A DNA stretch of 64,000 bases from Plantago major (Eukaryota > Streptophyta > Magnoliopsida > Lamiales > Plantaginaceae), in contig CM048841.1 of the NCBI GenBank assembly GCA_026545765.1, positions 64,617,354 to 64,681,353 of the forward strand, read 5' to 3'. Both the position numbers and the translations under genes were made by a program. This document shows positions 12,247 to 23,400 of this stretch, in pieces. The notes under the pieces are model-generated. The model was given only the letters and a program-made list of their open reading frames with translations, was not told the DNA's origin and ran no database searches. Each line of letters begins with the position of its first letter. Within the stretch, counting starts at the first letter, position 1.

Positions 12247-12420
12247 GTAAGTATCAGATTCTCATTGTGATTACAAGTGTATTATTATCGTGTAGGAATT
12301 ACATGACCCTGGTCATGTAATGGTGAACTTCATGTACTGTATATATGAATGTAACTGTAACCTTTTTCATCTGTGGGATGGAATATAAATAAAACAGATG
12401 GTCCTGCACCTGAGAGTTGT
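12247..12420 (+). other. 3' untranslated region of the VIT/VWA gene
   Basis: Follows the TGA at 12244-12246. The sequence AATATAAATAAAAC near 12380-12394 is a plausible plant polyadenylation region. No transcript end can be fixed from sequence alone. Confidence 0.5.
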
Positions 12421-12504
12421 CATCAGAACTCATACCGAACTATTTACAGAAGGCTTTTTTCTTGCCCAGTACGAAATTTGGTCAGCTAGTTTCTTTAGAT
12501 ACGA

Positions 12505-12645
12505 TTTTTTATTCGTACATGTAATCCAATACGAAGTTGTTGTAAATGGCTAAAAAAATTTATTCGTATGTGTAATCCAATGTGAAGTTATTCGTATGTG
12601 TAATTCAATGTGAAGTAATTAGTAACTGTAATCCAATATGTTTTG
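12505..12645. repeat. Degenerate tandem repeat of about 30-50 bp
   Basis: Variants of GTAATCCAATACGAAGT recur three to four times (near 12521, 12570, 12600 and 12625), spaced by TTATTCGTATGTGT-type words. The copies differ by several bases. No gene lies here. Confidence 0.6.
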
Positions 12646-14151
12646 GTCCCTAAAGTTGCAATAGACTTAATGTAGTTGAGAACGATGCTTATAGTAACAA
12701 AGTGCACTTTTTTTTTGGAAATCCATCCATAAAAATGTCAAAGTTAAGATGTGTTTGCTCTTTGCTTTGGAGCAATTTTAATTTTAGGATGAGTGACCAA
12801 CTGGGAACTCTCGCTGTGCGCGGAAAATGTTATAGGTTGATGCAATTGGAAGGCGTATTCTTTAGCGATCAGAATCGCGTTGACCGAAATGGTTGGGTCT
12901 CGGCCCCGAGGGGCGGGGGCGCTACAAATAAATATGAATTATTTCATTCATATAACATATCAAAATATAATTATTAGAAAAAACTCTAGTGCTCTCACAC
13001 CTCCATATTCTTGTACTTAGGGGTGTATTTCGAACCGAACATTAACCTTAAAGAACGTTTGTTCGTTTAATATATGTCGTGTTCAGTTCGTGTTTATGTT
13101 CGTCGAACATCTCATCACTTGTTCATGTTCAGTTTGTTAGGGTTTCAACATGTTCAAGAATAGTTCGCGAACTATTTTATAGGTTTTTGTGTGGATTAGG
13201 TTATAAAATATTACAACTTATGTGGAAAATGGAAATGACAGATTAAATTAGGAAATATTATAACATATATTAAATTAGGAGTATAAAATTATTATAGAAT
13301 AATTTGTTCGCGAACAATGCGAACTATAAATTATATGTTCGTGTTCGTTCATTAACGAACATTTTCGCGAACTGTTCGGTTAGGTCAAACTCGAACACGA
13401 ACTGAGCGGTGATTGAAAATTTTCGTTTATGAACGTTTGTTTACTTTTACTAATTTTTACGCTTAATATTCCTCTCTCTTGTTTGCACTTTTGCTTATGT
13501 TACACACATGTAATTTAGGTTTGAAACATAGGTAAGGAATAAACCGAAACCACCCGACCAATAATACGAAATTACCCGGTCCTTATCCCCTAAACATAGA
13601 ACGCCGTTTGGTAGTGGTGATCCAAAATCCACGCACATGATGGACCAAAAGTTGGTTCTCATCACATTATTAGAACAAAACCGTCTATACCGAGTAGGTT
13701 TGATTTTTTGAAAATACGGACATGATCGCGCCCCCGCCCTCCCCCCTGTTTGGTTTAATTTTTAAATTGTAAATTCGTAAAATATATGGAAATAAACGTA
13801 TCTTCAGAGAATTTGTGTAGGAATAAATGATTAATTGATAAAGTAATCTGGGTGGAGTAAAATACTAAAATCAGAGTTTGAGACAATTGTTGTCCAAACA
13901 GGTTGAAGACACAGCTCGAGATCAAGAATTCGATACGTTTCCCTTTCTCCCAGGTCTCTCTCGTCTGACCTCGCCATTGCGGACCACTGGTTTTGTGGGG
14001 AAGGAGGAGAAATGTACTATCCCTTTTCCTTCTATACACTACTTCTAATTTTGCCTCTAACCATAATTTATACACTTTTTGTGTTTTGCAATTTTATTCC
14101 TTCACATGTCAATTCACATTTTCTTTTCATCAGCTTGATCCTTCCAAATTA
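12646..14151. other. Intergenic region before the NDPK gene
   Basis: No gene is supported, although short open frames exist. It includes a GC-rich patch near 12895-12925, the GTTCG-rich block listed separately, and the probable promoter and leader of the kinase gene in the last 200 bp. Confidence 0.4.
13028..13425. repeat. GTTCG/CGAAC-rich block, probable truncated hAT MITE
   Basis: The pentamer GTTCG and its complement CGAAC recur many times in both orientations, with internal palindromes such as TTCGCGAA and long AT-rich spacers. The left edge TAGGGGTGTATTTCGAACCG near 13017-13036 looks like a plant hAT terminus. No matching right terminus was found. A similar architecture with a different motif is seen in the well-bounded hAT MITE at 35709-36121. 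Confidence 0.45.
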
Positions 14152-17100
14152 ATGGCCCTAAAATCTGCTGCTTGCTCTATGAAAGGCCTTTTTCTTTGCC
14201 TTTTGGTTTTCCATTACAGGTGCGTGAATTATTTTTCTGTTATTGAGTTTATTGTGCTAATGGATATGTTTAGCAAAACTAGTCAATGATTGATTAGCTG
14301 ATAACTTAGCTGCTAGCTTATTTTTTGATTCACGTAACAAGCTAGGCGTTCACGTAACAAAAGCTAGTGCTAAACAGGGCCAATGTCCCGATTATATATG
14401 CTATACCTGGATTAAGGACATGTTTCTCTGGATGCTTTAACTGGAACTATGAAGCTCATTCTTGATTCTGTTGATATCGATTTATTAAATTAAAGTATGG
14501 TTATATAGTGTTTCTCCTAGTATTAACTTAAAGAAAAAAATCACTTCTTTACAGCTATGAACAATATCTATTGCAACTATATGGAGCTCAACATTTGGGT
14601 TCAAGATTAAGTAAAAGAGTGTTTAGCAAGACGATTACAAAACAAGTTCTTTGATTGCTCTAAGTATAAAATCTTTGCGTTTAGTAATCTACACAAGTAT
14701 GTATAGGTTGTGTAATGTTATTGATGATTCTAAGAGACTAGGTGTAATGTCACGCAACTTGTATGAGAAGGTGATGTTGTTGAACAGTTAGAATATTTAT
14801 CCGGATGACAGCGTGTGTCTTTATTAAGAATTTGGGAAAGCATACAACTCCGTCTTTTGGTGTGTTACCAACTGAGCTTTCTCTTCAACAAAATTTGACA
14901 TCCAAATGAAATGTTACTATAGCTACTGGCTACTGAGCTGGTGTGGCTTGCGGTTGATAGAGTTCTGGGACTTATCTAAGGGCTGACAATACACATAATT
15001 ATCCTTGTGGATAAAACGGCCTTAGTTAAAGATATATGACCGGCGTGCCAATACCATCATCATTATTCCCCAAGTGTCTGGCTCCCACCACAAGCAAGGT
15101 AAGCGGAGTTGGACGTACGCAGTTTTTCCCCTGCAATTGAAAAGAGGCTGTTTCCAGTTGACCCATAATCGGTAATGGGACTACCATCTTCCAATTCATG
15201 AAATGAAGCGGAGAAGGGTTTGAGAGCCACTTTGATTACTAATGTCTAGATGAATTATTTTTAATTTATATTTATCCAATACCTACTACAGACATTTATT
15301 CTGTATGATACTCTTGGCAAGCAGATCATCAGCTAATGTGGATTTAGTGAAAGAAAAGACCCTGGCTATGGTAAAACCCGATGGAGTGGAACTCAACTAC
15401 ACTGAAGATATAAAGAAAATTATTTTGGATTCTGGATTCCGCATCTCCAAGGAGATCCAACTTCAGCTAGATGAGAATACCGTTAAAAGTTTTTATGCAG
15501 AGCATGCTTCGAAGACCTTTTTCTCGGGTCTAGTCCAATACATGACCAGGTCATTTTCTTAACTCCTTCTAGAGATGGCATATTGTCATGTATTTTTTGT
15601 ACATGAGCAACTAATCGGAAAACATAATCAGTGGTCCGGTGCTAATAATGGTTTTGGAAAAGGCCAATGCCGTTGCTGATTGGCGGGCTTTGATTGGACC
15701 TACAGATGTGAACAAAGCTAAGGTGACACATCCCAAAAGGTTAGTTTGCTTTCTTGTTACTGGCCCTGATTTAAATTAGAAAGTCAAACCCGGTAAACTG
15801 TTTACTGTTTGTGCATGCTTAAGCAATATTACTACATGAGTTCCTTTATAACTTTGTCAAAATGTTTCTGTTCTAATTTAGCTTTTTATATCCCAGTATC
15901 AGAGCCATGTATGGGCTCAGCAAGGAAAAGAATTGTGTTCATGGTTCAGATTCGTTGGAATCTGCATCCAGAGAGATAGCTTTCTTCTTTGAGAGGCCAT
16001 TGTCAGGTAAAATTTATTGGCACTCTTAATTCATTATTTTGTTGTACCATCTCTGAGCAGTCCAAACTGTTTGAACTAACCGCTGAACATATCTGTACTT
16101 ATTTTGCTTTTAAATTGCATTTAGCTGCTTCATTATGTGCTAAGACCATACTCTATGTCTGTGTAATGGTTTCTTTCAACTGTATATATACTTGTGAGAG
16201 TATTTGCAAGATGATTCCATATTGTAGCTGTCGAGAGACTTGTTTTGCAAAACTGTTGTGTAGCTGGATTTTGAGTACGCAGTTCAGATCAAATAACATG
16301 AATATATTCACTTTCTAGTGTTACTCCATGACATGAATACTGTATATGCACTTCTGTTCTGTCAACACAATTGGATTACGGATTTACTTTAGAAAACATC
16401 CATTGAACAATTTTTTTTGCTTAAAATGTTCCAAAACACACACACACACACACTTTGTTTTTTTATTGTTCCCTCCTCTGTCTCCTCAATAAAATTCAAG
16501 ATGTAAGCATAGCCCAAAGGAAAATCTATTGAACTGTTCGAATGGAACAAGTTGATATCTTTTCTAATGCTAGAATAATGAAGAGGAACACTTTACAATG
16601 TTTCCCCAGCGGATTTTTATATCCAATTAATATAGGGCAAATTTCTTATGGTACTCCTTAAATTGCTGGCATTCACCCCTTCTATTCGAACAATAACAGT
16701 TGCATCCAAAATTTTGTACTGGGGAAATTTCGATATTACAGATAGGCCCAAAAGTAAAACCTTGTGATGACATGGCTCTGGCGTTTGCCGATGTGTCATA
16801 TGAAGTTGGAAATAATAACGAAATTGCCATTGAATTAATTGATTTTAGACTTTCTTTATTTATTTTTCTCTATTTTCTTTTGTTTTTGATTTTCTTTTTT
16901 CCTCATTTATTTAGTCACCAAAGGCTACTGGACTTGGATGTAATTAATGTAAACAAATTTGGGGAAGTTGATGTAATTGGGGGTCAAATAATATCCAAAT
17001 TTTTTTTGGGCCCAACTAGTTATTATCCATTTTTTTTAAAGTTCAATTTAGTCCCAATAACTTTTTTAATTTTGCAATTAAGTTTGTTAAATTTTCAATT

Positions 17101-17809
17101 GTAAGGGTTTTGAATTTCCAAAAATTCAAATTTAGTCCCTGAAACTATGAACCGAATCCAAATAACAATCAAATCATCACAAATTCAACGAAGAAGATGA
17201 TCGGAGTTGTGTAACACGACTTTTGGAGTCAAAGCTCAAATGAGTCAGAATCTGACTCCACCGAGTTACAAGCTCGAGCTGAAGCTCGATCGAGCTTTGT
17301 ATGGCGACTCGGTGGGCAGAAATTGTAGCTCATGGGAGCTATGTATTCTGACTCGATTGGGGCTCTCGGTAGCCCCAATCGGAGCATCCCAATCGAATTA
17401 ACCGGTGCCGGAATTTATAAAGTATAGAGGGAAAAGAAGAACATGATTTTTGTTGGTGTTCTTGCAAGAAATGGAAGGGAAGAAGAAGAACGGAAGTGAA
17501 GAAGATGGTTTTCTTTTTTCCTTTTACCTTTTATTTAATCAACAAAACTATTTAATTTGTTTTTTGCTTTTCTTTAATAGTTGAGAGTAAATAATTCCAA
17601 CATGTCAAGAGAGAGAAGGAAATTGTCAGGAGAGAGAAACCGATTTTGGTTTTGGTCAACTCCAGGGGGTATTTGTTATTGTTTGAATAGAATGCGTCAT
17701 TTGAAAATTGATTTAAGTGCATTTGTAATTTTCTCATTAATATAAGACCACAAGTAAGTTACTTGTTCTTTTGGCTGCAGGACAAGATTCAAAGCATGAT
17801 GAATTATAA
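14152..17809 (+). CDS. Nucleoside diphosphate kinase with signal peptide and HDEL, 5 exons
   Basis: Exons 14152-14219, 15292-15549, 15632-15739, 15897-16006 and 17781-17809 join to 190 residues with GT-AG introns. It transfers a phosphate between nucleoside tri- and diphosphates through a phosphohistidine. The core shows TLAMVKPDG (46-54), IGPTD in exon 3, and the active-site motif NCVHGSDS with His160. A hydrophobic N-terminus (GLFLCLLVF..., about residues 12-32) reads as a signal peptide, and the protein ends DSKHDEL, the plant ER-retrieval signal. Together they place it in the ER lumen, as in the Arabidopsis At1g17410 type, often called NDPK5. The upstream ATG is preferred over the one at 15305 because the exon junction is in frame and completes the signal peptide. 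HDEL is wholly in the 29-nt last exon, behind a 1.77 kb intron with a Mutator-like insertion. Confidence 0.92.
16436..16453. repeat. (AC)n microsatellite in NDPK intron 4
   Basis: Nine AC units in a row within the last intron of the kinase gene. Confidence 0.9.
16635..17735. mobile_element. Mutator-like non-autonomous element in NDPK intron 4
   Basis: A perfect 9-bp target duplication, ATTAATATA, lies at 16626-16634 and 17736-17744. The ends are long imperfect inverted repeats of about 70 bp. The best-preserved block is TTCTATTCGAACAATAACA on the left against TTCTATTCAAACAATAACA on the right, read on the minus strand. The 1.1 kb interior is AT-rich, with a GAGCTC/CGAGCT-rich patch near 17255-17400, and has no transposase. 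The left end begins GGGCAAATTTC, echoing the GGGTAAATTGC end of the element in the neighbouring gene, but the interiors differ. Confidence 0.82.
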
Positions 17810-18597
17810 AACTGTATTGTATGATTGTGCTCTCGTGCTCTAACGTACACCTCGGTTTACTTCAAGAGTAGAACTCCCATCGGCATGATCAATACTTTCT
17901 TGTACAAGGATCTGGATGTGTGCGGAGTCCTCGTTAACTTTTGTTACTGTTCTGTTTTCTTTATTTTATTACCTTTTTCTTCTCATTGTAAACTTCAATG
18001 TACTGAATCAATCTACAAGAAATATTGACCCTTATGGACTATTCGAACTTAGGTTGTGGTTACCCTAATACATGTTGTGAAGCTAACTATGATTGTTTTA
18101 GCTAGATGTTTTATGAAAATTGTATTGCGGCAGATTCTTGCTATCATAGGATTATTATACTCCTCTAATGGAAATGTATGATTGTTGCCATTTAACCGAT
18201 AAGTCTAAACTGAGGTTTCCGAATGAAGAAATTCAACGTTAGTGGTAACACAGTGAACAAATACAACGTTAGCGTTATAAATACAGTGAACAAATACAAC
18301 GTGAGCTATATAAAATTAGGCATCTCTCAGAACATCTGCAGAGAACAAGAAGCAAATGAGGAGAGCAACATGATCAACATAAAGAAGAATCCAGAAGATC
18401 CAATCTCCCTGCTGCACATTGATGCACTAAATGATGAGCTGGAGAAGTTTGGAGTTGGTTAAAGTTGTTCCCGCTCAAATGCAGTTAGAGTAGTTAGTTA
18501 GATTTTTTGTTAGTTTGTTAGGCTCAAGTTACAAACGTAGAATAGCAACTGTATAGCAAGATTGTTCTATAAATATCACAACATTGTGATGTAATAT
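17810..18597. other. NDPK 3' flank and possible old LTR-like sequence
   Basis: The first 220 bp are probably 3' untranslated sequence of the kinase gene. A short open frame at 18223-18462 contains a repeated word (ACAGTGAACAAATACAACGT) and ends in a plausible peptide (LLHIDALNDELEKFG), but I recognise no family. From about 18475 (TGTTCCCGCTC) the sequence has a TATAAATAT near 18568 and continues, across the Copia insertion, into 40329-40440. This could be an older LTR that was itself the target; it is unproven. Confidence 0.3.
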
Positions 18598-18758
18598 TGT
18601 AGTGTTTAGAGCCAATTTGCAGAAACCAAAACCGATGAATAAAATGTCGCAAATTACCCAGAATCGTCACAACAACAAGAACAAACGTCACAAACAACAC
18701 AACTCAGAAAACAGAGAATAACACACGAGATTTTACGTGCTTCGATCAAATTGATCTA

Positions 18759-20428
18759 TGTTGGTCCAGATAATGGCAAAGTAAAAGACTAGAGGGGGGG
18801 TGAATAGTCTTTTAAAACTTTTGTCGATAAAAACTATTTCTCAGATATCTGTGTAGATATCTGATACTTAGATTCAGAGCGCGGAAGACTTAAGATAGAT
18901 AAGTGCAGAAACAGTTAAAGTGTGTGTGTTCTTTGAAAAGTAAGTCTGAAAAAGTAAATAACACAGCAAGTATAGTGGTATCTGGAGGTGGCGTAATCCT
19001 CCAACTAATCCACTTCGGTCTTCCAAAGACCTAGAATTCACTAGAATAGATAATTGAGGTCACCTTACAAAAATCCTATTCTAAGATTGCTTAAACAAAT
19101 GGTTCCCCATCAAATGTTCCCCCTGAGTTGTTCCCCGGCTTTCACAGCCAAGTACTTCCTGTACTCAGAAACCTTTTTGAGCTAATCCCTAGCTTTCTAA
19201 GCTAAGTACTTCTTGTGCTCAATAACCTTGGAGTTATTCCTTAGTTTCTCAAACTAAGTACTTCCTGTACTCCACGCCAGTTATGGTGTTGGTTTTGGTT
19301 TGAGTTGTCAGATGAGCTTCTTTAATAACTTTTCAGTTAATCAGATAGCTCTGTGAATCAAGTATACTTAATACACTTTTCAATGTATGGTATCTTGTTC
19401 TTTTTACTGACCCAAGTCTTAGATAAATGTTCAAGAGAATGAATCTCAGATACTTGATCTTTCAATTCAACTCTTTCACAGATAACAATGCTTGTTTAGG
19501 ATCAGGACACTTAGAACATCAGTGTTACTCAAGATCAAGAGCTTTGGTCGCAACAGAAAGCTTTGAGGATAAGTAATTTGCTTGAGATAGCGAGATATGT
19601 GTTCAGTGTAAGTTCTTCAGGTTGTGTGTCTTCTCAAGCTGTCTAAGTGTTGATATTTATAGATGAATTTGAGTGCCGTTTGAATAGTATCCGTTAGGTT
19701 TAAATCAAATTCAAACTATCGATATCTGTGTATAGTACTGTAGCAGGTTTGTCTTCTTCTTCAGAAGCTACCGTTGCTTTTGTTCAGACATCTCTGTCCG
19801 TGCATTTAATGCATTGTACTATACTTTTGTCCTGTAGTGCCAACGGAACTATGCTTTGTATCAGAGACAACCTTGATCAGATTTCTCTGATTCTTTGCAC
19901 GTTCTTATCTTTAACTTCAGATACCACTTTAATTGAAACAACTTTGTTTGCAATATATATATTTCTTTTTCAGAAATGTGGTTAAAGCTCAAGGTATCTG
20001 AGAATAGATATATGTGGACACTTTCCTTGTTTTCAGATAGACCTTTTATTTCTCAGATATCTCTTGTGACACAGTTTGTTTAAAACTATTCGGTGTCTTC
20101 AAGATATCTGGCCAAGGTATCTGAAAAACTGTTTCAGTAATCTTGTGCAGTTTCTTCAAGTCTTCAATGTCGTTGAACTTGTTCTGCTTGGATGTCTTCT
20201 TCTTGGTCTTCTCTTCATAAAATAAAAATTACATTTTGAGACCTAACATCCTATACAAGATTAGCTATACTATCATACTTAGTGGGTTTCCTCTTTTACA
20301 ATGTTCAAGTGAACCAAGAGTACTAATCACCTTTCTGAGACTAAGATAAGTCATCATGTTGCTGATCAAAATCTAAACAGATATTTCTAACAAAATATCT
20401 AACAAATTTCCTAACAAATTTCCTAACA
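18759..20428 (-). repeat. Sirevirus 3' LTR (left copy)
   Basis: 1670 bp, aligning along its length with 33101-34754. Its inner end has two copies of the 12-bp unit AATTTCCTAACA (20405-20416, 20417-20428); the other LTR has one. The polypurine tract follows directly at 20429-20443. Confidence 0.9.
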
Positions 20429-20445
20429 AATTTCCCCCTTTTTGA
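20429..20445 (-). other. Sirevirus polypurine tract
   Basis: On the minus strand the bases directly before the 3' LTR read AAAAAGGGGGAAATT, the plus-strand priming site of LTR elements. The last seven bases, GGAAATT, recur inside the LTR terminus at 12-bp spacing. Confidence 0.8.
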
Positions 20446-20449
20446 TCAG

Positions 20450-23400
20450 TCAACGATGACTATCTGACCTATTACAAATCTGGATGAGTGAACAATCCAA
20501 CACTTAATCATTTCTTAAGATTTTTCAATTCATTCAATTAAGTGCAGAAAGTAAACATCAACCAAATCACAAGGTGTGATCTTTGCTGACAAGTTATCTT
20601 TTATAGAATACTATCTGAGAGTAAGTTCTTCAGATAAGTTACAAAGAAAGATTACAGATAATTTCAATACATAAAACAAGTTTAGCTCAGTCAGCAAAAA
20701 TACAACAAAAACTACATAGTAAATTAGGACAACAGGAGTAACCAAGCTCCAAGTAAACATCCTAATAGACTAGTCTTCAAGTCTTCAATCTCTTCAAGTC
20801 TTCAATCTCTTCAAGTCTTCAACAGTATTTCTGTGGATCAGTCTGTAAATTTTCTATCTCCAAACCTTTTGATGTCATCAGAATAATCATAGAGAAGTGT
20901 TCTGACGAGCATCTCAGTGTCTCTGGCAAATCCACAGACCTCTTTGTAGGTTTTGGTAGGATTTTTCTTGACAAAATGTTTGACCCACAGATACTTTCCC
21001 CACTTCCAGGCATGCTCTATTCTGATATCTGAAAGCTTGAAGTATTCGTAGATAATCCTCAGATATCTGATGTCACCCTTGTATTGATCTTCAGTTAGAT
21101 AGAACGACTCATAGGGTTCCACAACGAGTCTTGCTCTTGTGCCTGTTCCTGTGATATTCAGAATTCTGTGCACATCATCTGGCTTTCCATATGGACATTC
21201 ATCAGAGAGGTCCTTTCTCATGGCTTCAGTTCTCTTGACAAGTTCAAAATCCAACCAGGCTTTAATGTGATTGGTGTTGATCAAGGTTGGCTTATCTTTT
21301 CTCCATGACATAAGTTGTTTATGGATTGGTTCTGGAAATCTTGAATTTACTAGTAGATGCTTAAGTTCCAGAATCCAATAGCCATTTTTCTGATTGATGC
21401 ACACAGAGCAGAGGAATCATTGTCATTCTTCACATACTCTATTTTGGCTTCTTCCGGCACGAGTGGAAGTTGACTTTGTCTTTGCTCACTCTCACTGTTC
21501 CTTCTCATCTTGAATTCTCTTTGGGGTTGTTGCTTGAAGAACCACCGGATAGACTTGGTATTTCCAGGGTGTTTTAGCTGCTAGAGCTTTGCGACTATGG
21601 GCTCGATTAGGCTTTCAATTTTCCTTTTACGTGAAGAGGAGCTTCATCTTCATCAGTTTCCTCATCATCATCAAGATTAAATCTTGTGAGAGTTTCTGAC
21701 CTTCTTCATTGCCGGGGACTTGATTTGGCCTTCTTCTTTTCTTCGAAGATTCATTAATCCCTTTAACTTTGTCTTCTCCTTGGAGCCTTGGTACTCCTTG
21801 GAGGTTTACGTGCCATGGCCTTGTTATCATTGTAGTTCCTTGATGGGTTTAAGAGCGGCTACTATTTGCAAACTTGGCTTGAGGAGGGTTCATTGATTCT
21901 GAGTGGTGGCAGGGAAGTTTTCATGTTTCTTCTTCCTCTCTGAGCCGCACCAGTTCCAAATTTCTTCTTGTTTTCTTCTCCTTCTTCCCATTCCCCCTGA
22001 CTTTGAGGTCTAGATTTGTACACTCTTTCCCCCTTAGTCATTGTTGGCTGACTCAGTCTCACAAAAGAATCTGAGAGAGAGGCAAAATGCCCTTGTAAAT
22101 AATTGTAGGCAGTGACCAACTTCTGAAGTTCGGCTTTGAGCTCCTGATTTTGCTTGATAAGTCCATTGTCCTTATCAGTGAGCTCTGCCAATGGGCCTAG
22201 GATGGCATCTGCTTCCAGATGTAACTTGCCTCTTGAAAAGCTTTTTCAGCTAAAGACGCATCATCGTCCCTTATCATTCCCAGATATTTCTGAGCAATGA
22301 CTATGCTAGTTGTTCTCTGAGTGACGAGCTCAGTAAAATTTTTCATTTCAGAGGGGACGGAGGCAATTACTTCCTTGTTCTGTGAAGACATCTCCTTTTT
22401 CAGATGAGCCAGTACTTGGTATCTGTTCATGTATTCATGGGAGTGGACATTTGGCAGTTTGCTGAAAGTTTGAGCAATCAATGGTTTCCTTTTCAAGTGT
22501 GAAACCGCTAGATGTTCATTGCGTGCTCGCCAAAGTCTTGTCTTCTTCATCATCGAGTAATCATTGATGATCTTCATCCTCTTGGACATTCTCATCGATT
22601 GTGTCGAGTCCAGCAACCATCTCAGAGATTTGGTTTCTTCCCTTTTTGGGAGGAGGATGGTACTTCTTTTGAAGATGATGCAGCCTTAGCATCATGCTTA
22701 ATTTCAGATACTTCTTCAGTATCGAGTTCTTTGGTGATGGCATTTACAGCATCCTGTAGCTCTTTAACCTCAGAGTAAGCAATCATCTCTTGCAGATATT
22801 GATCTTGTAGTTGGTCAAGCTTGTCTCTGGATTTAGCAATCTGGTCTTCCAGTTGAAGATGGAGCTGTTGTTCTTCTTCCAACGGTTATGCGAGTTGAGC
22901 GATTCTAGATTGAGTATTCAACAATTTACGGCGATTTCCTCAGAATCCTCAACTACTTGTTCAGTAATAACCTTTTGATGGGAAGATGGATGAGTTGACT
23001 TTTGAGGAGATGGAGACGGAGATTTCTGTGCTTTCCTCTCAGTTTGCTTTTCAGCAGTTGAGGCATGATTTCTTTGTGAAATTTTTCCGGTCCACAGTGC
23101 GAGGCATCATCATCATCCTTTTTATCTGTGTCATCCTTTTGGTGATGGTCGTGGGAGGTTCATCAAGTCGTTTCGTTTATCTCTTCCTCCTCATCATCTT
23201 GGATACAAGATTGATCACTTCAGAATAGTGATTTTCGCCCATTAACCTCTTCTTGTTGAAGGTATAAATTGCGAGTGCAGGCGGCTTGAATGCCATCTGT
23301 AATCTTGTCTGACCATCTGCCTGTTCAAAGGCTTGTATCAAACTGTGCGCCACTTCTCTGGAGAAATCCTTATGCAATAGAGTCGCAATGGCGTGTCTTT

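Noticed and set aside
12505-12645. CRISPR-like or satellite array
   Set aside because: Only three to four degenerate copies with no regular spacers, in a plant genome; an ordinary local tandem repeat.
15305-15562. Methionine at 15305 as the start of the NDPK
   Set aside because: An upstream exon at 14152-14219 splices in frame onto 15292 and supplies a signal peptide that fits the C-terminal HDEL; starting at 15305 would leave HDEL without ER entry.
16700-17104. 134-residue plus-strand open frame rich in Phe, Leu and Ile
   Set aside because: It lies inside the Mutator-like element, and its hydrophobic composition comes from T-rich DNA; there is no conserved motif.
18223-18462. Small plus-strand gene of 79 residues
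   Set aside because: The first half is an imperfect repeat of a 20-30 bp word, and no family is recognised; it is kept only as a note on possible older element sequence.
19728-19985. Identical-looking 85-residue open frames at 19728-19985 and 34067-34324
   Set aside because: They are the same stretch of the two Sirevirus LTRs read on the non-element strand; the similarity reflects LTR identity, not a gene family.
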